From Litchfieldia alkalitelluris (lineage in GTDB: Bacteria; Bacillota; Bacilli; Bacillales; Bacillaceae_L), in NCBI RefSeq assembly GCF_002019645.1, contig NZ_KV917374.1, forward strand, positions 3,546,696 to 3,610,695: a stretch of 64,000 nucleotides of DNA. Direction: 5' to 3'. Numbering within the stretch: the stretch's first letter is position 1; every line of letters starts with the position of its first letter. The position numbers and the translations under genes are program-made. The notes under the pieces are model-generated. The model saw only the letters and a program-made list of their open reading frames with translations. It did no database searches and was not told where the DNA came from. Shown in pieces: positions 8,671-16,762 of the stretch.

Positions 8671-9630
8671 TTGCAGCGTTTTCTAAAGTGGTTTGCTGTA
8701 CTAACAACAATCGGAATGTTATTTGTTTTATTGGGTGGAGCTCTTGTAACCAAAACTGAATCAGGTGCAGGCTGTGGAGACTCTTGGCCATTATGTCATG
8801 GCGAACTTGTACCTTCCAATATTACACCGGAATTGATTATTGAGCTCAGTCATCGCGTAGTTTCTGGTGTCGTTGGTATCTTGGTTCTAACTTTATCGGT
8901 ATGGACGTATAAAGCCATTGGTCATATTCGAGAAGTGAAGTTTTTGTCAATATTATCCTTTTCTTTTTTATTATTACAAGGCTTAATAGGAGCTGCGGCT
9001 GTAGTTTGGGGACAATCTGATGCTGTTTTGGCATTGCATTTTGGGATATCACTTATTTCATTTGCATCTGTGCTTCTCCTAACTTTACTAATCTTTGAAT
9101 TTGATCGGAAGTTAAAGGTTGATTCCATTGTTTTGGACAAAAAGATGAGATTTCATATAATTGGGATTTCTATTTATTGTTATATTGTCGTATATTCGGG
9201 AGCACTGGTTCGTCATAAGGGGGCAAGTCTTGCATGTACAAGTTGGCCTAATTGTCATCCTAATCAATACGGTCTTCCACTAACTTCATTTGAATGGATA
9301 CAAATGGGACATCGTTTAGCTGCTGGATTAATTTTCATCTGGATATTAGTAGCGCTAAGATACGCATTCAAGAAGTATAAGAATCAACCAATTATTCTTT
9401 GGAGCTGGATTATCTGTGGTATCCTTGTCACCCTACAAGTTATTTCTGGTGCAACTATAGTCTTTACAAACTTGAATCTTTATATAGCACTTGCCCACGC
9501 ATTATTTATCTCATGCTTATTCGGTGTACTAAGCTATCTTATTTTGATCGTATCAAGAACTAAGAATATCTCATCAACGAGCGAGATTAATCGCAAAGAC
9601 ACAAACAATGACTCACCTATCGTTCCATAA
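8671..9630 (+). CDS. ctaA: Heme A synthase
   Basis: A 319-residue, eight-span membrane enzyme that oxidises heme O to heme A. Two cysteine pairs in external loops ([13 protein letters not shown] and [11 protein letters not shown]) and the conserved heme-ligand histidines (LSHRV, LALHFG, QMGHRL, LAHALF) are all present, as in the B. subtilis protein. I place the start at the TTG of 8671, because AGAAGG ends eight bases before it; the GTG at 8662 overlaps that site. The C-terminal ~20 residues are hydrophilic and serine/asparagine-rich. The gene is alone on the plus strand and ends at a strong bidirectional terminator. pycA, which follows ctaA in B. subtilis, is missing here. Confidence 0.93.
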   Translation: MQRFLKWFAVLTTIGMLFVLLGGALVTKTESGAGCGDSWPLCHGELVPSNITPELIIELSHRVVSGVVGILVLTLSVWTYKAIGHIREVKFLSILSFSFLLLQGLIGAAAVVWGQSDAVLALHFGISLISFASVLLLTLLIFEFDRKLKVDSIVLDKKMRFHIIGISIYCYIVVYSGALVRHKGASLACTSWPNCHPNQYGLPLTSFEWIQMGHRLAAGLIFIWILVALRYAFKKYKNQPIILWSWIICGILVTLQVISGATIVFTNLNLYIALAHALFISCLFGVLSYLILIVSRTKNISSTSEINRKDTNNDSPIVP

Positions 9631-9673
9631 AGAACTCCGGCTCAATTTATAGCGTTAAATTCTATATTTTCTT

Positions 9674-9722
9674 AAAAAAGCAAAAAGACCAAGGCAAGCA
9701 CCCTGGTCTTTTTGCTTTTTTA
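9674..9722. terminator. Bidirectional terminator, ctaA/ftsW
   Basis: An 18-bp stem (AAAAAAGCAAAAAGACCA with its complement) flanks a 12-base loop, with A/T tracts on both sides. It lies between convergent ctaA and ftsW. Confidence 0.9.
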
Positions 9723-9854
9723 TATTTTATGCTCATTTCTAAAAGAACGTTGCTAGTATGCAGAATAGTAACAAAATAAAAAGCTCCGTTAAAATCAGTA
9801 ATTGTGTTTTTAACAGCAATGAAAATTTTTACAAAGCTTGATATGAATAAATGT

Positions 9855-11066
9855 TTAACGCAGGTTATATTTAGAACGATATTGAGCTTGTTGTCGTTGA
9901 GTTGTTTCCTTTTGCTTTGTATTGTTGTATGTTGAATGGTAATTCACAAACATCGATACATTTACTAAAATCCCCACTGAAGTCAACAATAAAATCAGTG
10001 AAGAACCTCCATAGCTTATAAATGGAAGAGTAACACCAGTTATCGGTATTAACCCTGTTAACCCCCCTAAATTAATAAAAGCTTGAATAGCAATCATTGA
10101 TGATATTCCAATTGCGAGTAAGCTTCCAAAAGGATCTTCACATTTTCTCGCAATAGCAAAGCCTCTTAATATCACAAACATTAAAAGAAACAACACGAAG
10201 AACACTCCAAAAATACCCAATTCTTCCGCTATAACAGCCATGATAAAATCAGTATAGCTTTCTGGAAGATAACCAAATTTCTGCACACTTTGTCCCAACC
10301 CTAAACCAGATAAGCCACCTGAACCTAGTGCTATATATGAGTTCACAAGCTGATAGCCTGCATCATCTTCTGTAGCAAACGGATCAGAATACCCCTCAAA
10401 TCTAGATAATCTTTCTGTGGTAAAAATTCTATCGTAATTCATCATAAGTATTGGTGAAATTACTCCAAATCCGATAACAGCAATTAGTGAGAGTTTGATT
10501 AAACTCTTCATCCCCATTCCTGAACATAAAACCATAAAAACAGCGATCATCCCAATTATGAATGCCGTTCCCACGTCAGGCTGTATGACTACAAAGAGAC
10601 AAATTACAAAGGTAAATAAAATTGGGGGGAGAACTGCCTTATCAAATTGGTCGATATAAGATTGTTTTTTTGAATACACAGCAGCAAGATATATAATTAC
10701 ACTAAGCTTTGTAAACTCAGAAGGTTGAATTCCTCTCGTGCCAAGACTTAACCAACTTTGTGCATTATTTGCAGTTTGTCCAAAAATAAAGACGACACCT
10801 AGCATACCAATTGACAACAATACTATTCCTATAAGAAATTTCGAATATGAATAAGCTTTATATGGGAATAACATCGTGCCAATAAACCCTACCAATCCAA
10901 TCATCAAAGATAATCTCTGACGTTCAAAGAAAAAAGTAGGATTACTGAACTTAGTCGCTCCATAAACCATACTAGAGCTATATACCATGACAAGTCCAAA
11001 AATACATAACAGACAAATTGCAATAATTAATGGATAATCATATGATTTTATTATTCGTTTTATCAT
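9855..11066 (-). CDS. ftsW: Cell division peptidoglycan polymerase FtsW
   Basis: A 403-residue SEDS protein with about ten membrane spans, the glycosyltransferase that polymerises lipid II at the division septum with its partner class b PBP. Family motifs are present: QPSEFTKLSVI, the QPDVGTAFIIG region, the catalytic-loop region around GGLSGLGLGQSVQKFGYLPE and the C-terminal LPFISYGGSS. SpoVE and RodA are paralogues with the same motifs; position next to ylaN, as in the B. subtilis ylaN-ftsW pair, favours FtsW. The ATG at 11064-11066 has GAGG eight bases upstream, whereas the ATG two codons earlier is too close to it. The C-terminus is a charged Gln/Arg-rich tail. Confidence 0.9.
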   Translation of the reverse strand: MIKRIIKSYDYPLIIAICLLCIFGLVMVYSSSMVYGATKFSNPTFFFERQRLSLMIGLVGFIGTMLFPYKAYSYSKFLIGIVLLSIGMLGVVFIFGQTANNAQSWLSLGTRGIQPSEFTKLSVIIYLAAVYSKKQSYIDQFDKAVLPPILFTFVICLFVVIQPDVGTAFIIGMIAVFMVLCSGMGMKSLIKLSLIAVIGFGVISPILMMNYDRIFTTERLSRFEGYSDPFATEDDAGYQLVNSYIALGSGGLSGLGLGQSVQKFGYLPESYTDFIMAVIAEELGIFGVFFVLFLLMFVILRGFAIARKCEDPFGSLLAIGISSMIAIQAFINLGGLTGLIPITGVTLPFISYGGSSLILLLTSVGILVNVSMFVNYHSTYNNTKQKETTQRQQAQYRSKYNLR

Positions 11067-11213
11067 GTACATCGCCTCAGATAAATTTCATTAATCCAAT
11101 ATCATTTTACTATACTTTTCTATCTAAAATTTAATATTCCTGCATTTCTTCGAAAACTTCTAAAAAAGCAGGCATTTATCAGAGATTATGTACTATTTCG
11201 AACTCTAATTTAG

Positions 11214-11258
11214 CAAAAAAACTCAAACTATCTTTTTCAAAATAGATAGTTTGAGTTT
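11214..11258 (-). terminator. Terminator after ylaN
   Basis: A 15-bp stem (AAACTCAAACTATCT and its complement) around a 10-base loop, followed on the minus strand by seven T. Confidence 0.85.
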
Positions 11259-11262
11259 GGAT

Positions 11263-11544
11263 TTACTTTTGAGTTGAAGCATCATGAAGAGAAGAAAGTT
11301 CCTTTTCAAGCGCATCTAAAAGTGCTTTACCTTCAGCAATCTCAATTAACCCCAGTCTAACTGCAAAGTCAATTTCTCTAGATAAGCCAAACATTTGAGT
11401 GTCTAAAACTTCTTCGTATAATGGACATTGTGGCATGGTTAAGTTGTCCATTTGAACCTTTATTAATTTTAATATTTTATCAGCATCAGCCTTTAATAAA
11501 GCGTATGCTTTCTCACGATGATCAATAGCAATCTCAGACGCCAA
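11263..11544 (-). CDS. ylaN: YlaN, DUF1507 iron-homeostasis protein
   Basis: A 93-residue cytosolic DUF1507 protein nearly identical in pattern to B. subtilis YlaN, which is essential under iron limitation and has been linked to Fur. The core [18 protein letters not shown] is intact. The TTG at 11542-11544 is chosen because GGAGG lies nine bases upstream and gives the family length of 93; a TTG two codons earlier abuts the ribosome site. It has its own terminator and is separated from ftsW by about 190 bases. It carries a single cysteine (MPQCP), so metal binding would need other residues. Confidence 0.92.
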   Translation of the reverse strand: MASEIAIDHREKAYALLKADADKILKLIKVQMDNLTMPQCPLYEEVLDTQMFGLSREIDFAVRLGLIEIAEGKALLDALEKELSSLHDASTQK

Positions 11545-11725
11545 GTTCAAACCCCTCCGTTCACGAGCGATTACCTTTTCTCTTCTTTAAATATTACCTC
11601 TAATATAGTAAAATTGCAAGAAAAATCACTAATATAAGGTTACTATAACTAAGATATAGACTAGATAACAAACCGTATCGTTTTAGTTTATTTTTGATAA
11701 TAATACATTCGGTCATGATAATTAT

Positions 11726-11754
11726 GTGACAAAAACCTTAGACTTCCTTATAAT
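11726..11754 (+). promoter_or_regulatory. Sigma-A-type promoter of ylaL
   Basis: GTGACA (11726-11731), 17-base spacer, TATAAT (11749-11754). Transcription would start near 11761, giving a very short leader before the GTG at 11777. Confidence 0.6.
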
Positions 11755-11776
11755 CTAATAAGGGAAGGTGATAAAA

Positions 11777-12274
11777 GTGGAATCGATTATATTAATTACT
11801 GGGAATGTAAGATATACAATTACCCTTGATCCTGGGGTTTGGATTTTTGACGATAGACGAATTGACTTAACTACATATTTTGATTCAGCCAAAAAACCAG
11901 ATGACTCTTTGGAGGAATATACTAAATCAATCTCAAAGCATTGGGATCGAGAAATCACAGAAGGTGCGATTTACCCACCAACAATTCAGTCAGAAAAGAA
12001 ATTTAAGAAAGAACAAATTTTGAATGGTACTTTCGGAATTCCATTTCATGACTTCCTAAAAAACGCCTCGCCAAACGAGAGCTCTGGAAGTGTTAAAGTT
12101 ATTACCGACAAGGATACAGTAGTGATTCCTATTGATGATGCATATAATGGTATCTTGGGGTTTTCTTTAAAAGGGAAACCTTTGAAAGAAGATGGACCTG
12201 TCCACTTATATTATGGTGATGGCTCAAATCGAGATAACCCAATAAAAAACATTCGCGAATTTATAGTAGAATAA
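11777..12274 (+). CDS. ylaL: YlaL-like protein of unknown function
   Basis: A 165-residue soluble protein with no signal peptide or membrane segment. I recognise it by position and sequence flavour as YlaL, located between phoH (ylaK) and ylaN. Homologues are sometimes labelled peptidyl-prolyl isomerases, but I see no supporting motif. The N-terminus (ILITGNVRYTITLDPGVWIFDDRRIDL) and the acidic middle are its most distinctive parts. GTG at 11777 is preferred over the GTG at 11768, since GGGAAGG ends eight bases before it. It is monocistronic with its own promoter and terminator, and runs against the direction of its neighbours. Confidence 0.75.
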   Translation: MESIILITGNVRYTITLDPGVWIFDDRRIDLTTYFDSAKKPDDSLEEYTKSISKHWDREITEGAIYPPTIQSEKKFKKEQILNGTFGIPFHDFLKNASPNESSGSVKVITDKDTVVIPIDDAYNGILGFSLKGKPLKEDGPVHLYYGDGSNRDNPIKNIREFIVE

Positions 12275-12288
12275 GTTATCGAAGTTGA

Positions 12289-12321
12289 GGGCAGTGGTGT
12301 AAACCATTGCCCCTTTCTTCT
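12289..12321 (+). terminator. Terminator after ylaL
   Basis: GGGCAGTGG pairs with CCATTGCCC (one G-T pair) around a 6-base loop, then a T/C-rich tract that runs up to the phoH stop codon. Confidence 0.7.
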
Positions 12322-13650
12322 CTAAAGCAAATCTGCAGCAAGTTGCGCAAGACCTGATCTTTCTCCTTTACTCAAGCGAACATGACCAGCTATCTTTTGC
12401 TCTTTGAATTTTTCTACAACATATGTTAATCCATTATTATATTCATCTAGATAAGGATGATCAATTTGTTCTGGATCCCCCATAAGCACAATCTTACTCT
12501 TCTCTCCTACTCTTGTTAGAATCGTTTTCACCTCGTGCTTTGTCAGATTTTGGGCTTCATCAATAATAATAAATTGCTCCGGAATACTTCTTCCTCTTAT
12601 ATATGTTAGAGCTTCAACCTCTATGGAACCCATTCCTGCAAGAATTGCATCAAGTTCCCCTGGTTTCTTCGTATTAAATAAATATTCAAGATTATCATAT
12701 ATTGGCTGCATCCATGGTCTTAATTTTTCTTCCTTTTCTCCTGGTAAAAACCCTAGATCCTTACCTACTGGAACAATTGGTCTTGCTACAAGTAGCTTTT
12801 TGTATTCTCCTAAATCCTCTGTCTGCATTAATCCAGCAGCTAGTGCTAATAATGTTTTACCTGTTCCCGCTTTTCCAATTAGTGTGACTAGTGGAATATC
12901 TTTGCGTAATAATAACTCAAACGCCATGGTTTGACCTGCATTTCTAGACCGAATTCCCCAAATATGCTCTTGATTAAAGACTAATTTTTTCACCTTTTTC
13001 CCGGTACTATCAACAATACCAATTGCTGAGGCAGACCCCCCTAATGCATCCTTCATCATTATAAATTGATTTGGATAAAACGGATGATTAGCAAGTTCTG
13101 TTAAATTTAATTCACCCTTAGTATAAAATTTATCTAACAACTCACTACTAATGTAAAGGTCAAGTAAACCTGTATAAATGTGATCAACCTCAACAACGCG
13201 GTCGCTTAAAAAATCCTCTGCCTGTAAACCTAGGGCATCAGCCTTCACACGAACGAGTGCATCCTTGCTTACTAATATTACTGGTCTACCATTTTCACGC
13301 TCTTGCTCTTCTAGATATAAATTTTTTGCAACCGCTAAGATGCGGTTATCATTTGTTTTTTCAACAAAAATTTCTTGTAACTGATGAAAAGACCGATGGT
13401 TTAGCTCTATTCGTAAAACACCACCGTTTTCTAAAGGAATCTTCTCATGTAGTTTGCCGTTTTGCCTCATATTATCTATGAGCTTCGATACTTGTCTTGC
13501 ATTTCTCCCTATTTCATCCATATAGCGTTTTTTTGAATCGACCTCTTCGAGAACAACTGCTGGAATCACTACCTCATTTTCTTCAAAAGAAAAAATGGAA
13601 CGCGGATCTTGCAACAACACATTCGTATCTAATACATAAATTTTACTCAA
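12322..13650 (-). CDS. phoH: PIN-PhoH family protein (YlaK)
   Basis: A 442-residue protein that joins an N-terminal PIN nuclease domain (residues 1 to about 130, with VLDTNVLLQDP) to a C-terminal PhoH P-loop domain with Walker A GKAGTGKT at 259-266 and Walker B FIIIDEAQN. PIN-PhoH (PhoH2-type) proteins couple RNA helicase and ribonuclease activities in studied cases; the role in Bacillus is not settled. The frame continues 32 codons upstream, but I choose the TTG at 13648-13650: AGGGGGC precedes it and the length then equals the family length, starting MSKIYVLDTNV. It stands alone, converging on ylaL. Regulation by phosphate is not evident. Confidence 0.9.
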   Translation of the reverse strand: MSKIYVLDTNVLLQDPRSIFSFEENEVVIPAVVLEEVDSKKRYMDEIGRNARQVSKLIDNMRQNGKLHEKIPLENGGVLRIELNHRSFHQLQEIFVEKTNDNRILAVAKNLYLEEQERENGRPVILVSKDALVRVKADALGLQAEDFLSDRVVEVDHIYTGLLDLYISSELLDKFYTKGELNLTELANHPFYPNQFIMMKDALGGSASAIGIVDSTGKKVKKLVFNQEHIWGIRSRNAGQTMAFELLLRKDIPLVTLIGKAGTGKTLLALAAGLMQTEDLGEYKKLLVARPIVPVGKDLGFLPGEKEEKLRPWMQPIYDNLEYLFNTKKPGELDAILAGMGSIEVEALTYIRGRSIPEQFIIIDEAQNLTKHEVKTILTRVGEKSKIVLMGDPEQIDHPYLDEYNNGLTYVVEKFKEQKIAGHVRLSKGERSGLAQLAADLL

Positions 13651-13918
13651 TCTTTCGCCCCCTACTCCGGCTTTTTTTTCTGTATTAAGGGTGAAAATAG
13701 ATGGTCCATCTTTTTCTGGATGTGACAAGGTACGATTACTAAACACTGTTTAGTAATTCAAAGTGCAACGGACTGACTATTGATAAAAATATATGTGAAC
13801 ATGCATAAAGATAGAAGAATAATTAAACAATAATAATGAAAAATCTAAGTTTCGGAACAAAAATATCCGATCATGAACTTATTACACTGATTAAATATCT
13901 ATTAGGAGGGAGACTACG

Positions 13919-14512
13919 ATGCGATTACCTATCCTTTTAATAATGGTAATACTTCTGTTAAGTGGGTGTGGTTTTAACCAAAATCAAGCTACTGAAGAAA
14001 ACGATGACCGAATCCATGTTAAGAATACAACCAATCAAGAGGTAGATCGAAAAACAGGAAGAGAAGTTGCCGAGCATCTTGTTGAACTTGCTTCAAGCAT
14101 CCCAGATGTCAATGATGCTACAGCAGTCGTTTTAGGAAAATATGCAGTAGTTGGGATAGATGTGAATTCGAAGCTTGATCGTTCTAGAGTTGAATCAATA
14201 AAATATTCTGTTGCTGAAAGCTTAAAGCATGATCCACATGGTGCAAATGCCGTTGTCATAGCAGATGCCGATACGTTTGAACGATTGAGACAAATGGGTG
14301 ACGAAATACAAGATGGTAGACCTGTAGTAGGTATCCTAGATGAACTAGCCCAAATAGTCGGTAGACTAATGCCTGATATCCCAAGTGATATTATTGATAA
14401 CCCAAACGTTGACCCTACTGACACAAATAATAACCAACTTAAACAAAACAAGGAAGATTCTCTCGAACAAAAGCAGCAAGAACAATCCAAACACCATATG
14501 AATGATGAATAG
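13919..14512 (+). CDS. ylaJ: YhcN/YlaJ family sporulation lipoprotein
   Basis: A 197-residue secreted lipoprotein: signal peptide ending in the lipobox LLSGC (Cys17), a linker, then a YhcN/YlaJ domain (about residues 50-150) with alternating Val/Ala-rich strands such as VNDATAVVLGKYAVVGIDV, and a Gln/Lys-rich C-terminal tail. Family members are forespore-expressed and found in the inner spore membrane, where they affect germination or outgrowth. A strong AGGAGGGAG ribosome site precedes the ATG. Immediately downstream is a copy of repeat family A. No clear sigma-G promoter was identified by eye. Confidence 0.88.
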   Translation: MRLPILLIMVILLLSGCGFNQNQATEENDDRIHVKNTTNQEVDRKTGREVAEHLVELASSIPDVNDATAVVLGKYAVVGIDVNSKLDRSRVESIKYSVAESLKHDPHGANAVVIADADTFERLRQMGDEIQDGRPVVGILDELAQIVGRLMPDIPSDIIDNPNVDPTDTNNNQLKQNKEDSLEQKQQEQSKHHMNDE

Positions 14513-14521
14513 AACAAGCTA

Positions 14522-14688
14522 AGAAAAGCGCTGAGGCGCCCGCCTATCGGCGAAAGGCATAACACGAGCGCTGACAGGGATGAATTCTCTGAATTCATCT
14601 TTGAAGGCGCTTTTTGCTTATCCGTTGCGATTGACTTATGACCCCGAGCTGATGGAGCCTGGAGCTAGACACCAAAATTTGATTGAAA
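14522..14688. repeat. Repeat family A, copy 1
   Basis: About 167 bases with the family A framework: a GGCGCC-type left arm, ATCGGC pairing with GCTGAT, CATAA with TTATG (core GACTTATGACCCCGAGC), and an inner variable hairpin that here is GATGAATTC-TCT-GAATTCATC flanked by AGCGC/GCGCT. Compared with the copies at 46076 and 56757 the inner stem has a different sequence but still pairs. No C boxes flank this copy, and no protein is encoded. Confidence 0.8.
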
Positions 14689-14707
14689 TTTTATACATTC
14701 CTATCTA

Positions 14708-14764
14708 GTGAAAAAACCTGAACGAAAGAAGTGGGACCTCCCACCTTTTGTTCAGGCTTTTTTC
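14708..14764. terminator. Bidirectional terminator overlapping the next gene end
   Basis: AAAAAACCTGAAC pairs with GTTCAGGCTTTTTT, with an inner GTGGGA-CC-TCCCAC stem. The stop codon of the minus-strand gene at 14752 lies inside the stem. Confidence 0.8.
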
Positions 14765-15207
14765 ATCGCTTCCATCACCTGGTTATCAAGCTTTTCTGCT
14801 GCAAGTGAATCATATGTTTTTTCATATTTTGGCAAAATGGTGATTTGAGCACCATAAAACATAATATCTCTAACCTCTTCTATTGTGAATTTAACAGCTG
14901 CAAGTTTTAACGGCACCTTATCTAACTGTTCCTTTTGGATGAATCCTTTACCACTTATAGAATAAACTGACTCATTATATATTATCGTAATAACTAAATT
15001 TGCATTATTCCTAATATTTTCTATAATTTTAGATCTACTATTTACAGCGAATATGATTTCATTGTGATTAAGAGCATAAATCCATGAAATTGCATTAACA
15101 TTTGGACCACCCGAGTGGTGATCAATTGTAGATATAGTAACTAAACGCTCCTTTTGTAAATAGTCGAATAACGGCTGAGTTAATCTTTCCTCTACTTGAT
15201 TTGCCAT
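14752..15207 (-). CDS. Pyridoxamine 5'-phosphate oxidase-family flavin-binding protein
   Basis: A 151-residue protein with the split-barrel FMN-binding fold: LFDYLQKERLVTISTIDHHSG near the N-terminus, PNVNAISWIYAL, then FAVNSRSKIIENIRNN, the usual PNPOx-like order. These proteins bind FMN, F420 or heme; true PdxH function is unlikely because the C-terminal substrate domain is missing at this length. Start: ATG behind GGAGGG. It lies between ylaJ and ylaI but is not part of the B. subtilis order there, so it is either an insertion here or a loss there. No partner is suggested by context. Confidence 0.8.
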   Translation of the reverse strand: MANQVEERLTQPLFDYLQKERLVTISTIDHHSGGPNVNAISWIYALNHNEIIFAVNSRSKIIENIRNNANLVITIIYNESVYSISGKGFIQKEQLDKVPLKLAAVKFTIEEVRDIMFYGAQITILPKYEKTYDSLAAEKLDNQVMEAMKKA

Positions 15208-15352
15208 ATATATCCCTCCAGTTTCATTATAATATAATCTTTTTTTCCCTTACAAGAAACCACTAACCATAAAATCTTATAGAATTTACTAATATTCATG
15301 TTATACTTTATTAGAATTAATCACTTCTTAGTGAATATAGAGGAGATCGATC

Positions 15353-15553
15353 ATGCGAGTAAAATGTGTTATTTGCGATAAAATTGAAAGTATTAGCGAT
15401 GAATCCAGTATGGCAAAACGACTTAGAAATCGGCCTATTCATACATATATGTGTCAAGACTGTAATCAAAGGATCGAAAAAAGAACTCAAGAGCGCATCG
15501 ACACAGGAAACTTTAAGCTTTATAGAAAAAAGAGGACTGACGAAGATTGGTAA
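15353..15553 (+). CDS. ylaI: YlaI, DUF2197 zinc-ribbon protein
   Basis: A 66-residue basic protein with two CxxC pairs, CVIC at residues 5-8 and CQDC at 34-37, the spacing of a small zinc ribbon. DUF2197/YlaI proteins have no assigned function; nucleic-acid or protein binding is a reasonable guess only. GAGGAGA precedes the ATG. Its last seven bases overlap the start of the following membrane-protein gene, so the two are probably translated together. Synteny with the ylaH-ylaI-ylaJ block supports the identity. Confidence 0.85.
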   Translation: MRVKCVICDKIESISDESSMAKRLRNRPIHTYMCQDCNQRIEKRTQERIDTGNFKLYRKKRTDEDW

Positions 15554-16005
15554 AAATAAAGCCTAAAATCTACATGTTACTATTACTAATGCCCGGCTTA
15601 ATAAGTGGGATAACTCTTGGCGTATTTTTGAATTTTGTAGAAATCCTTACAGAGAAACAAGTATATAGATTATTACTAAACGTAGATTTTATCCCTATTA
15701 TAAATAAGATGAATTATCCCGAGATGGTTGAATTTATTTTTCATTTAATCATCTCTTTGGCAATCGGGATACTACTTCATTATATTATAGTAGTCTTACG
15801 TTTATCTTCTAGAAGAGCTTTATATAGCGCTTCATTTTTAATTACAGTTCCCACCATTTTTTTATATTTCCCACTTTCCCTTGTATCTTATCAACCAATT
15901 ACACAATATAATGATGTTTATGCGTTTACATTATGGACGATTGGCCATTTGGTTTATTGGTTGGTTCTGACTTACTCCGAAATAAAAATAAACCAAGCTA
16001 AATAG
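15547..16005 (+). CDS. Predicted four-span membrane protein, unknown function
   Basis: A 152-residue hydrophobic protein starting at TTG and overlapping ylaI by 7 bases. Four membrane segments are visible (about residues 8-28, 60-82, 90-112 and 122-145), with a basic N-terminus (VKIKPK) and a short polar tail. I do not recognise the family. The overlap, a downstream terminator whose stem begins inside the coding end, and normal codon use support a real gene. It could be an assembly or partner protein for YlaI, but there is no direct evidence. Confidence 0.7.
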   Translation: MVKIKPKIYMLLLLMPGLISGITLGVFLNFVEILTEKQVYRLLLNVDFIPIINKMNYPEMVEFIFHLIISLAIGILLHYIIVVLRLSSRRALYSASFLITVPTIFLYFPLSLVSYQPITQYNDVYAFTLWTIGHLVYWLVLTYSEIKINQAK

Positions 16006-16020
16006 CTTGGTTTATTTTTA
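15984..16020. terminator. Bidirectional terminator between convergent genes
   Basis: AAATAAACCAAGCTA and its complement form a perfect stem with a two-base loop, flanked by A and T runs. Its edges overlap the 3' ends of both neighbouring genes. Confidence 0.85.
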
Positions 16021-16308
16021 TTCTTCTGGATAGTTCTTATATTTTTCAGGTTCATCAGCGATTTGATTAAACATGACATCAATAAGTTCAATTGGAAATC
16101 TTGTTTTTTTCTCTACTTCCTCATGGATATATGAAACATAATACATGACATCATCTTTAGTAATCACTATATCGCGAACTTTGTGATCATCCTTAAGTAT
16201 ATTGTCAAACATTTTATAGGTTTCAACCGCTGCCGTATCATCAGGTCTTGCATCTGCTACGATTTTTATCGATAACCAGTTATAAAGCGCATCTTGAATT
16301 GATTTCAT
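16018..16308 (-). CDS. Small cytosolic protein, unknown function
   Basis: A 96-residue acidic, soluble protein (IKIVADARPDDTAAVETYKMF, a central VITKDDVMYYVSYI strand, and DVMFNQIADEPEKYKNYPEE at the end). I do not recognise a named family. It has a GGAAGTG ribosome site, lies 14 bases downstream of ylaH in the same direction, and ends at a shared terminator, so it is likely co-transcribed with ylaH. Nothing suggests secretion, metal binding or nucleic-acid binding. Confidence 0.75.
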   Translation of the reverse strand: MKSIQDALYNWLSIKIVADARPDDTAAVETYKMFDNILKDDHKVRDIVITKDDVMYYVSYIHEEVEKKTRFPIELIDVMFNQIADEPEKYKNYPEE

Positions 16309-16322
16309 ATGAGTTCACTTCC

Positions 16323-16640
16323 TTATTCAACAGGTGGGACATTTTGCTTTTTAGACTGATATAAACGGATCTTATAAATGATTAATATAAGAGCTGCTAC
16401 CACAAGCCCTTCTGTAACTGGAAGGAAAATGCCCAAGAATGTTAAGATTGTACAACCCACTCCAAGAAATAGATAAATTAATACCGATTTTAATATAGGC
16501 AATTTTTGTGCAAATCCCAGTTTATATACTAAGATAGATAAGGCAAAAATCGTTAGATATAGTGCCCACATACCAGCTGTTGGATTTTCTTCAACTCTAT
16601 ATAAACTAGGAAAAAAGGATAAGTATTGACTAACATCCAT
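16323..16640 (-). CDS. ylaH: YlaH-like membrane protein
   Basis: A 105-residue membrane protein with three hydrophobic spans and a short charged C-terminus, matching the YlaH-like family in length and position between ylaI and typA. Function is unknown. The frame extends 13 codons further, but GAAGGAGG eight bases before the ATG at 16638-16640 fixes the start ([16 protein letters not shown]). The typical [19 protein letters not shown] segment is present. Co-transcription with the downstream small gene is likely. Confidence 0.85.
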   Translation of the reverse strand: MDVSQYLSFFPSLYRVEENPTAGMWALYLTIFALSILVYKLGFAQKLPILKSVLIYLFLGVGCTILTFLGIFLPVTEGLVVAALILIIYKIRLYQSKKQNVPPVE

Positions 16641-16722
16641 TAATAAGTCCTCCTTCATATTTCTATTAAACGTTACCAAAAAGATACTAATATAACAAGT
16701 ATTTTATGTATATACGTAAAAC

Positions 16723-16754
16723 AAAAAAGAGAGAGAAGATTCCTCCTCTCCCTA
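16723..16754 (-). terminator. Terminator after typA
   Basis: GAGAGGAG/CTTCTCTC stem with a GAAT loop and one G-T pair, followed on the minus strand by TCTTTTTTGTTTT. Confidence 0.75.
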
Positions 16755-16762
16755 GAAATGAA

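Noticed and set aside
14035-14598. 187-codon frame antisense to ylaJ
   Set aside because: Ser-rich low-complexity shadow of a well-supported lipoprotein gene; no ribosome site.
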